Source: Gordionus sp. m RMFG-2023 (Eukaryota > Nematomorpha > Gordioida > Chordodea > Parachordodidae). From it: a stretch of DNA of 64,000 nt. Location of the stretch: assembly GCF_954871325.1 (NCBI RefSeq), contig NC_088778.1, forward strand, positions 24,351,120-24,415,119, written 5' to 3'. Position numbers and translations under genes: made by a program. The notes beneath the pieces are model-generated. The model was not told the origin of the DNA, ran no database searches, and saw nothing but the letters and a program-made list of their open reading frames with translations. Of the stretch, positions 48,001 through 60,000 are shown piece by piece (position 1 is the first letter of the stretch; each line of letters starts with the position of its first letter).

Positions 48001-51000
48001 TATCTCATAGGATGCCCGATAAACCACTTGATTCGACTAGCCCCATCGATGATCCGACTAATCACGGGTTTGGGGCTACTAAGTTCAAAAAATCACTTTT
48101 ACTAAACTTTTTTGGAGAAAAATTTATTAAAAATTAAAAAAAATATAACAGAGTATATTTATAGGTAAAGTGTTTAAGGTATAGATTGGTATTTTGCAAG
48201 ATCTTATACAGGGCCGTAGCCACGGAGGGGGGGGGCAAAAAAAATTATTTGGCCCCCAACCCTGGCCCCCAGGAAAAATCTTTGGCCCCCAAAAATTTTC
48301 TCCCCCCCCCCCCCCAAAAAAAAAATTTTTAGAATTGATTATTTTTATATTTTTAATATAAATTTTGAATATTTATTCAAAAAACTGTCTTTTTAGAATT
48401 AATTATTTTTATATTTTTAAAATAAATTTTGAATATTTATTCTACAATGTCTAGTTTGTAAAATTTTTTCTATCCTGTTTTATTTTTATTTTTACCCAAT
48501 ATTAAATTATCATTCATTTTTTTTTCATTTGTTTTTGTTGTGTATAACATTCTCTATAGGTATCACATTTATATCATAATATATAACCAGTTATTTTATT
48601 TTACAGCGTTTATTTTAAAATTATGAAGAAACAATCAGTTATTAACTCTTATTTTAAGTTAAAGTTAAACAAATGTCAAGCAACATCACCTCTACAAACT
48701 ACTAGTAATACTACATCAGAAATTTCAGAAACTGATTCTTCTTATAGTTAGTATAAATTTATATTATTATTTCATGACTTATATGATATTGATATAGGGC
48801 AATACCTATATATTATTATTTCATATATATTTATTTTATATAAGATAAGAGACAGACATTTATTATTAATATTATCATTTTTACTCATATTTCAAGATAT
48901 GAATGAAGCTAATAATCTAGAAAATGATCCTCAAGATGGTAAATAGTTTAAAATTTAACCCAAATTTTTCTATTTATATATTTTTGACAATATCAATAGG
49001 AGTAGGAGATTATGGTGTTTCATTATTACATTTTGATTTTAAAACAAATAAAGACGAAGAAGAGACTCAATCATCTTCATCTAGCAGCTCAGTCTCTCAT
49101 TGTCACGAGGCAACTAGTAATTGATTTATAAATATAAAAATATTATATTTTTTTGTTAATCTTTAAAGATATAATGTTTATGGACCTTTTTCTTGTTTTT
49201 AATACTGAATATCTATAATTTTACTGATAGGGCAATACAGTATAGCAAATACTTGTATCTTAAATACAAGATAAATTTTGTGTTTGTTCATTTTCAGCAT
49301 GCCCTTCCTTCGCCCATCCTGATGACCATTATTATTTATGACCCTTTCCCTCATTACAATTTATAAATTATAATATTTTTAGTGTCAAAAAAGTCCTCTA
49401 ATGGTTCAATTCAAATCCCAGGTGACCTTGGCCAGAAAAATCAAATCAAATCAAATTAAACAATTACGCGAAAAAAGATATCCATGGAAGACAAAGATCA
49501 TTTCAAAAATCATGGTATAGAGGCCGAGACTGGTTGGAGTATAGAGTAGAAGCTGACGCTGCCTTTTGTTTTCCATGTAGGAAATACTTGTGTAATCCAA
49601 GTGATGAATTTGGACAAACGGGATTCAGAAATTGAAAAAATGCGTTAGCTGCCAAGAAGGGACTGCTAAAACACGAGAGCTCAAAAGCTCATTTAAATTC
49701 AATTACAATATGGCATGATAAAAATCAAAATATAAACAAAGGTACAGAAATAACTAAAATGTTGGGAGGTGATCAAATTAATCGTAATCAATATTATATT
49801 AAATCAATATTTGATTTGATGCTATTTCTTAGCATACAAGAGCTACCTTTCCGTGGGACTGGTTCAACAAATATTACGGATGCTGCAAAAGATGAAAACA
49901 TAATTTATTCTTCTGGGCTATTTATAGCAATGTTTTCCTACACCATCCAAAAAGACCCTGAATTAAATAAAATTATGAAATTTATACCCCAAAATGCCCA
50001 GTATACATCACCACAGATTCAAAACGAAGTAATATCCATTATGGCAGATATGGTGCTTGAACATATTTCAGACAAATATAATAAAAGCGAGATGCATTTT
50101 TTTTGTCTTAAGGCTGATGAGACAAAAGATGCTTCAGGTTGTGAAAACCTGAGCATAATAATTCGCTATATTTTTTCTGGAGAAATCCAAGAATTTAATA
50201 AGGAATCATTAATTTAGAGTGTCTTTCTGCTGAAAGCATTACAGATTGCATTTTAAAGCAACTTAATGATCTAAATATTAATTCAGCTAATATAATAAGC
50301 CAGGCATATGATGGTGCAAACGTTATGTATGGCCGAAATGGAGGAATGCAAACACTTCTTCAAAAAAAAATTAATAAAAATGTTCCTTTTATACATTGCT
50401 ACAACCACAAGTTGCATCTTGTGGTTCAAAATTGGTATAATAATATTGTTATTATTTCTAATTTTTTTAATTTATCAAATGCATTGTATAATTTTTTCAG
50501 GCGTTTTAACGTATTCTGTAAATATACAGGCCACACCCTTAAGAGACTTTTAGACCAGAGGTGGACTGGTCATTTGGAAACATCTCGCATTATTTATGAG
50601 AATTTTGAGGCTATTGGTGAAGTATTATTTTACTTTTCTAATAGAACTCTTAATTCAGAGGTTTCAATTCATGATTCAGTCGAAGCCTCTGGTCTTTTAT
50701 CTCAATGTATTAATATAAATTACATCATATTAGCCATCATAATTTATGAGATATTAATTACAATAGATCCAATAAATAAGTATCTACAATCAGTAGGTAC
50801 TAATCTAGTGGATGCTAAAAATTGTATTGATTCTACTATCAATATATTAAAAAATAAAAGAAATGATAATTCTTTTGCTTTGATTATGATTAAGGCTGAA
50901 AAACTTTTATCAAAATTTAATCTTACTCCCCAAAAATCCTCACGGGTACGTAAAACGCCTAAAAATTTTAAAGATTTTTTAGTTGATAGCAAACTAGAAT

Positions 51001-54000
51001 TCGATTGTGAAAAAGACTCCAATTGAAGTTCTTTAAAAAGGATATATTATGAAATTATAGATAACTTTGTGGATCGTTTTTTAGACCGATTTACAGAAGA
51101 TGATTTTAATCTTTTTTCATCTTTTAATACATTGTCCCCCCTTGACCCTGATTATTTTTTATCAGATAAAATGGCCCCATTAAAATCCCTGTTAAACTTA
51201 AATATGGAAACACTGCATCATGAAATGAAGATAGCAAAAGGATTGCTAGCTTAGGAAGCTAAAGAATCATAATTTTGAAAATATCTTACATATTATGTAT
51301 AAAAAAAATATAATTATGCATTTAAAGAATTATATAAATGCTACTCAGCAGCGATAATCATTAGGATATCAACGGCTTCTTGTGAGGCCTCGTTCTCTAC
51401 ATTAAAGAGTTTTATCGAGCAGTAGAGAGTCTATGAAGGATAAACGTAAGCAAAATTTAGTATTAATGGCGTATGAAAAAAGAATAACGCAGAATTTATC
51501 TTTTAGTTCATTTATATTAAAATTTAAAAATAAAAATCGCCGTATTCTATTATAGTAATATTTTGTTTTGTATATGCATATTATAGTATTATTTTGTTTT
51601 GTATATTCATATTATAGTATTATTTTGTTATTAAATTTTTAATAAAAATAGGAAAAAATTTCTATGAATGCGTAATTATTTGTTTGATTTTAAAAAAATA
51701 GTGCCCCCCCCCAAGTAAGCACTTGGCCCCCCTAAGTGAAAATTCCTGGCTACGGCCCTGATCTTATACGATCCTTATTTTCGGAGCTATGATGATTTTG
51801 AGAAAAATTGCACCGACTAGCTTTGGTCTCCCTTCTAGATAAAATCGACAGGTTAATTATTACCATCAATCGAGCGTTTGGACTTCAAGTTAACTAAAGC
51901 ATTCGTGTTTGGATTGTCACCTCGCTTATTTTTAGGCATGTTATTGTCATCAGATGAATTTAGCAAATACCCACTTCCACTCGATACTATTCGCGTGGAA
52001 TTTACTATAGCTTTCCAACGTTCTGATCTGTCTACCTATAATAAATTTAAAATGGAAGCATAGTTTAGCTCTCTTAAGTATATATGTCGTAATAGGGTAT
52101 GGAATCCATGGGATTCAAAATTTATTTTTCAATTTTAAATCATTTACTGAGGGTGATTTTTAATTTTAAAATTTGATTTGATAGAAATCCAGCGTGTATA
52201 TAGAATACCTACATAGGAAATTTCAGACAATTTCATAGCGAATTACCTATCTGTATTTATTTGAAAAATGGTGAAGACTAATCAACGACTATGAATATCT
52301 ACAACCAACAATGGTAATACATTGCAAATTTTCATATTAATTAACAATGTTTCATGATTATAGGCTAAATACATATAATAAATAACTCAGATTTTTTTTT
52401 AATTTTTGGTAAGTGGGTATAAATAAAGAGACACGAGAAAGAAAGTAGAACCATTTAGATCTATTTCATTCAGGCCTTTGAATATTTCTAGTCATGTTCC
52501 TCTCCAAAATTATAGGTTTCAGCATCTGCAAAATGGATAGCTTCGTTTGAAACTAAATGAGTCTCCTGAAGGTGCTTGAATACCTATCTATCTTATGAGC
52601 AACTTAACCGAAATTGCATTCATTTTCAAACTTATCTAACATTTAAAAAAAATATATACTTTTAATCCCAGAGCGTTAATATCGTTAAGATTGCTAACGT
52701 GACAAACGACTTCCTTATCCATCATATCCTTATTATTTATTCTTTGATCGATGACAGGCTTTTCCATTAGATAGAATAACCTAGCATTTTTTTTCAAGAT
52801 ATAACTTGGCCATAGGATCGTTAAATCTGCTTTTAGTATAGTAGTGTAGCCTTTGTTGATTATCTATTTCATAATATGGAATCAATCAAGGATATAAATA
52901 AGTCATAAAACTAAATTTAAGCCTCATCTTTTAGAAATAATATAAAATAAATAACAAAATAGTCTACGATGACTGTCAAAATTATAATGACCAGAGACGT
53001 AGAAGCCAATTTTTCCCTCAAAATATGTGGAGATATCTATAAACAATTTTGGGAGGTGGGAGGATATGCGGCATGCCTCTAATAATAACCGATTGTAATT
53101 TTAATAATACATTGGTCTATGAATATTTATTTATATGATAAAATTAAAAGCATACTTCGTATACGTGAACTACTTGAGGACCAACGTTTGTTTCATTTAC
53201 GTATTGTTCTGGGGTTATGTGCCGTTCTCTAGGGAATAAAATCTGATCAGGAATAGATGCGCTAAATTTTTAATATGTTTATAATATATTAATTATTAAG
53301 CTAATAATTAAAAATATCCAATCTTGGATTCACAAAAATAAATCCGCAATTTACAAAAAAATTTATATTGAAATAGTGGAAGAGCTCTTTATATCAAAAA
53401 AAATTATTTGAAACAGTGTGTTTCATTTTTTCAAAATAAAATTGAAGATATTTCAATATCTTTTTCAAAAAACAAGAAAATAATGTTTTCGACTCGATAC
53501 GCTCAGTGGGTAATCCTAATCCCACTGTGATTTCTTTTTAAAAATCTTAATATATTATACGATGACCGAGCATAGAGTAACCATCAAAATATCTTTTATC
53601 TCTACCCGAACAAAACGAGGTCAGATGTAGTTTCGACTGGAATTCTTAGAGTTTTAACGTTATCTGACAGCGTGGACTCATCTTCAGCGTTTGTACTATT
53701 GAGAAATATTAAAAAGTTTAAATCGTGAGTTCGTCTAGATAATAGAGAATCCATGTTTGTTGGATAAAATCGAATATCAAATTCTAACTTCGCACCTTGA
53801 GTTAAGGGATTTCCTAACATAATTTATAATGGGTGAAAAAAATAAAAAAAATTAAATAATGAAAAGTAAAATAATGAAAAAAATTAAAAATATTAAGTTT
53901 TTTCAATTACTTTTTGATAATCAATTGAACAAATATAAATTCGCATGAAATTCTTAAATTTTATAAAATCACATTATTATTCAATTCAAACCATTCCTAA

Positions 54001-57000
54001 ATTTTATAACATCAATTTTTTATCAAGATGGAAGATAGACGGATGGTTAAAATTATATTACAAGAATAGATCATAGGCGAAACGAATAGGAGGGGGGGGG
54101 GGTGTGGGGATGTTTTCTCACTTCGGAAATTAGTTTGTTTTCGTAAATATCGTTTTGAGCTAATAAAAATTCCCCCTACCAATTCTACTACAAAAAAATG
54201 TATAAAATATGCCATTATAAACAATAATTTTTTAAAAAAAAGTAAAAGTAAATAATTTTTTAAAATAATGACTATAATTAAAATTTTTCAAAAAAAATGT
54301 AAGCAAAGGCCTGCAATAAGTGGACATAAAGTCTTCTAATCAAATTTATGGGGACCACATATGGCTAGGCGTAATAATAATCATATATAAATTTTTAACC
54401 TATATCGCAAATGACAACCGACCCAAAATTTTTGGTCATTTTAATTGAATCCTCTTTTTCAGTGAAATCTTTTAACATGTGAGTTTTTAATAGTTTGTGC
54501 AAAGCTTCGTGTAAAGATTTGTTTTTCGTATCAAGGCCTCCCTCATTCATAGTATCGTTAAATAAATTATCTGCAACAAATTTATATATATAAAAAAGTG
54601 TTTTTGATGACATAAAAAAAAATATCTAATTATTGAGTATGTGTCGTGACGGGATATAAAATCTCTCAATTTTTATATCATTTTCTGAGGGCATTTTTTT
54701 TTAATTTTAAAAATCTAATTCGACCGAATGATATATTCGAGCAGGTATAGAGTGCCCAAGCTGTTAATTTCAGTAGTGCTTCAATCCATTTTGAAAAACC
54801 TATATAATCATTAATATAACTTTAGTTTTTCAAAGTGACAATGCAATGTTGTTGGCAGGTCAAATCATATTCTTCAAATTTAAAAATCGTTCTTTTAAGC
54901 TTACAAAACTTTTTATACGTTAACTCAATTGAAGAAAAGCATTGTTATGGTAAACCTCTAAATAAGTCATAACTCAAAACATAAAATTTACAGTCATATA
55001 CCATCTTCCTTAAGAATTTCCCTAACTCCGCAGGAGATTCTCCCACCGATAGGTAATACATTTCCTGGGTCTGATAATAAATCAGCGTTGACAAAATCTA
55101 AACCAACAGGTGCATAAATGACTGCTTGAGCTTCGAAAGCATCTTCTAACTGATTTAAAACGGTTATTCTAATAGTTAGAGTTTTATCCGTCGGCCCACC
55201 AAGACTGTTATAACCAATTACTTTGGGTTTCACCGTATTTTGCGATGATGTAGGTGGATTTGGACCCGCTACTTTGTAGGTCTGAGTAGCTGATCGAACA
55301 GATATCAATGAAAGATTAGGGTCGCATATATTGTCTGAACCACAATCTTTGAGGATGTGGAGCTTGAATGATATTATTTATAAATTATAACGTTTATTTT
55401 ATATATATATAAAACATCATTATTATTGTTTTTAAAAAATTTAATCGGCAAATGCCTGTGTAACTAACCAATTTTTTAACTAACGATGGTATCAAGCTAT
55501 CCAGAACGGGCTTGAGGGTTTGATAGGCAAAGTTTTGTTCTATTAAGGAAGTGGTAACTTGAATTGTGATGGGGGAGAGTTTGTCACGAATGTCACGCTA
55601 AATAAAATACGACTTTAATTATTTATTAATATTCACATATTATGTTATAATTTATTTTATATTTTTTTATTTGTACGTTTTAAATTATGTCTCATTATTT
55701 GTAAAAAAAAATGTAATGAGCATTCACTATACTATATAATACCTTCAGATATATGTAGGAACTTTTGCACCAACTTGTTTGGGCTACCAATCTCACTATC
55801 TCAGAAGCCTTAGTATTACCCTCATCTGACAGCATAAAGGATCGCATACCATAGGTTTTTGTCATATCTAGTTTTGTGTCTATTTTGAGATCTGATTAGG
55901 ATATTTTTTTAAAAAAATTATTTTCGTGTAAAATAATTTGGCCATTTAAATACATGAAATTTATTTTATACAATACTTGCCTAACTGCGGAGGAGATCCA
56001 ATACCTTCGTATTTCACGCATATAGTAAGGACGGAACTAAACATTTATTAAGAAAAATTTTATTAAAAATAATAAAATCTATATTACCATGGAACTAATG
56101 TCCCATCTATAAGACTACAGCTTTGATCATCTAAGCTTAAGATTTCGGGTTCCAATTTCAGATCTATATGAGCAGTTATGATCGGTCTTGATCTGTTTAA
56201 AGAATTATTTTCAATTTTTTTAAACCTTTATATCGATATCATATTTTATATAAAAATTTCCAATTTTCGAAATTTGATATCCATCATTATCAACAATAAA
56301 CTATAAAATAATAATTTTCATGTCGAAAACAGTTATTTTCTTTAAAATAAATAGTTTCCAAACAGTTCTATTCCCAGTAGTCATTAATAATATAATAAAA
56401 AATTTATTTCTGGATTATTTAATGCAAAATTAGTCTTATTTTATAGGCACATAAAATAGGTAAACAAAATGTTGATATATTAAATTTTTTTTAAAAGCTT
56501 AAGATAAAATTTAAAAAAAAGGGGGGGGGGGGTTTCAAATTAAAGTTAGAAATGGTTAAGAATTATAAAATAGAATTCAGAGTATTACAAATCATTGAAG
56601 GCAATTATTTTAAAAAAATATATATATTTAAGACTAGGGGAAAATCGGCGAGGGAACATTATATTATATTTTTAAATTAAAAGATGTAGATATTATGCTT
56701 AAATAAAAACATTGAAAAATTATTTTGTAAACAAAAAACATTCATATTTCTTTTTCTTCTAATTAAAACATTATTTGCAAAAATTATTTATAAAATCCGG
56801 TGAATAAAAACTTTTAAAATATCACTTAAAAGTGTAAAATTAAAAGATTGTATAATAGATTTAACAAATTGTGTTCCCAAAATGGAACCATAAATAACTA
56901 ACGGTAATGCATTGAATACATATATATACCTCAAATATATAACGTTGTCGGAATTGAAGGAGCCCACTATCAAATCAGGATATCTGTTACGGTCTAAATC

Positions 57001-60000
57001 GATTCCACCATAAAGTGACCATCCGAATTGTGATTAACGATGGATTTACGTCATCGGCCATAATCACCTGTTTAAAAAAAATTATGCCCATAAAAGGGAT
57101 TGGGGGTATGAAAAAGAGGAAATTACAAATGTAATCAGGTGATTGGGCTTCATTTATATCCTAACATAACTAATGTAATCTAACCAAGCTAATTTCAATA
57201 TCAATCACGTATAAGAATGTTCAAAATTCCTGGATTTGAGCGTATTTAGTTAAAATGGACAAATAATATTTAAAAATAATACCTAAATACTTGACATTGA
57301 ATATTAATTTAAAAATTTTCCACACAAAATAAATAATAAGAAATACCCTACTTGGCTAAATTTTTCTTCGATGCCTTTCCTTCCTCCATTGTAAATGTAT
57401 ATCGCACCCTTTCCTTTAGGACCATCGTAAGGGGCTCCTACTACTATGTCTAAAATTTTAATTTAAAGAAAATTCAGTTGAAAATATTTTTTTAAATTCT
57501 TTTTTTATTTATTTTTTCTTTCTTTCTCTTGTCCTCTATCATGTTGTAAAGTTTATAAATAAGTAAATCATTAGATTATGTTTTTAAATAAAAACTCGGT
57601 ATGAACCTTGATAACCATCTAAATTGATATCGCCCAAAGACGCCACTGAAATTCCAAAACGACCTCTTGGCTTTTGACCCTCCAAAACCGATGTTTTGAT
57701 AAATTTGCCCTAAAAAAATAATTTACATTTTTCATTAATAGTTTTACAGTTTTTCTTATTCTTCACGTATTAAATTTCTGGTCTCCTGAAAAACCATTAT
57801 GCACGTTGTGATAACATAACCGTATAACGTTAGTTATAATAATTTTTATTTTGAAACTTAAAACTAATTTGTCCACTGCTAAAAAATGTATTAAATTATC
57901 ATGAAATCTATAATCCTATGTCCAATATTACGATATTAATATATGCATATCAAATCGGAATAATTTGTTAATAGAAAATATGACTGTGTAAATTGATATT
58001 GAAGTTATCCTAATCCAATATTTAATAAAACGAGCAACTTAAATTTTTGTGGCGCACAATAAAATAAACACGCATTAAGAAGCTATATTTTTTTTAGATT
58101 TTTATATTATATAATTAGTGTTGCGTAATCGGCTAAAAACTACGCCTAAGCCTAATAAGGCTAAGCCTAAAAATCGGCTAAGCCTAATTAGGCTAAGCCT
58201 AAAAATCGGATAAGCCTATTAGGCTAAGCCTAATAATCGGCTAAGCCTAATTAGGTAAGCCTAAAAATCGGCTAAAACTAAAAATCGGCTAAGCCTAATT
58301 AGGTTAAGCCTAAAAATTGGCTAAGCCTATATATATCTGCTAAAATTAAATTAGTCAAAATTCTGCATCGATGCTTAGTATTAATTATTATTTATTTATT
58401 TTAGTAAAATAATTTATTTTATTTATATTTAATGTAAATATTTTATTATTATCAACAAATAAACATGATATGATTTAATATTTTTTATTTATATTATTAT
58501 ATTTTGAAATGAAAATAAATTTATTTATTTGATGTTTTTTTAATAATTATAAAAATATTTAAAAAGTGTGCCATTATTAAATAAAAAAAACCCCCATCAA
58601 TTTAAGTTGCATCACTATGAATAGGGATGTACCGATATTTTTATCGGATCGGGCCGATATTTCATCTTATTTAAAACATCGGTTATCGGTCAATATCTCA
58701 AAATTTTCTGATCCGATAAAATGGCGCCTTAATTATTAAAAAATTTATTTGAAATTTCATAATATATTTGTTACTTATTATGTAAATAGATTAATGTTAT
58801 GATATAAATAAGTAATTAATCAACAAAAATATTTTATGTACTTTCAAATTAATGAATATAAACGATAACTGATCATTATAATATATTTAAATAACTTATG
58901 CTATGGTATAATTAAATTTTAGATGCTATACTATTAAATATGAGATGAGTAGATGTAGTTCATATTTGTCCATTTGAGCGTTTTAAGAACGGCTAACTCA
59001 ATATTTAAACCAGAAAAATATTGCCTAAGCGTCGAGATTTCCCTAATAGATGTTCAAACCTTTGTGTCATATATGAGCAAAATCTCCAAGCTTGCTTAAC
59101 TTAGTTGGCCTTTTTAAATAGATCCAAATGCAATGATTTTCCAATATTAGATGTATGCATATATTAAAAAGATTAGTATGTTTCCAGAATACAAAATCAG
59201 ATATGATATCGTTTAGAATCGGTAATCAGCTAATATCCATTTAACATTGTTAATATCGAGGATTGGTCTCCAAAAAGTGGTATCGGTAACAACCCTATTT
59301 ATGGGGTTATTATTATAAATGAAATGTAATTAAGTGTTGATTAGTCTGTGGTGATTCCAGATATTTATTTTGCAAATGTGTCTTTGTTCCAGTATAAAGG
59401 CGATGATTTAGCAACTACATTAAGTTGAGGTCGCGTTCGGGATTAAATTAAGACGCCATTCCAAGACATTTATTCTATTATCTAAAAACCATCGGATTTC
59501 GACAAATAGGCAAAACATGTTTTACTTGTCATAAATAATCTCTTTTAATTGGATAAGCTGCGGAGGGAGTATTTCTTTAAAAATTTACTATGCCATAAAT
59601 AAATTTTTCCTTAGCCTTTTACTACTAATATAATCCCAGAAAATTGTCTTTGAAATTTAACACTTCTTTTTTTGAAATAAAAGTGGAAAAGGAAAATTAT
59701 ATTATTTTTATCTCAAATGGGCTCTCTTCTCTAAATATCAATTAATTCTACTCGTATCAAATCCCGATGTAATTATTCAAAAAAATGCTTGAAATGATAC
59801 CCAAACAATTCAAATAAAAGATGGATTTTCTAGAAATACCACTATCCCATTAGATTTAATGTGGTCATTTTTTTTACTGAATCGTGTCCCCTCTTTTAAT
59901 TTTATTATAATTCTGAAATGATAGGATAAAAATAATTATTTAAAGCATTTATTTAATATAATGAGATAATTTATACATTTTTAGCTTCCAATGAAAAAAA

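Larger units (their letters stand above)
46099..51834 (+). mobile_element. old pogo/Tigger-like DNA transposon, split by a hAT
   Basis: Terminal inverted repeats of about 26 bp: GGGGAGACCAGGGCTAG...GGCGCAA at 46099 and, inverted, GGGAGACCAAAGCTAG...GGTGCAA ending at 51834. Inner copies of the CGACTAGCCCC motif occur near 48030. An ATG at 46511 opens about 34 codons resembling the psq helix-turn-helix start of pogo-type transposases (MVLKCTKIPNRKTF... then EEAIKLYEND). Without the hAT (48209-51760 plus TSD) it is about 2.2 kb. The TSD is unclear. It lies in an integrin intron with its right end 30 bp from exon 51864-52035. Confidence 0.6.

Noticed and set aside
51878-52063. Plus-strand frame of 61 codons
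   Set aside because: It is the complement of integrin exon 52035-51864.
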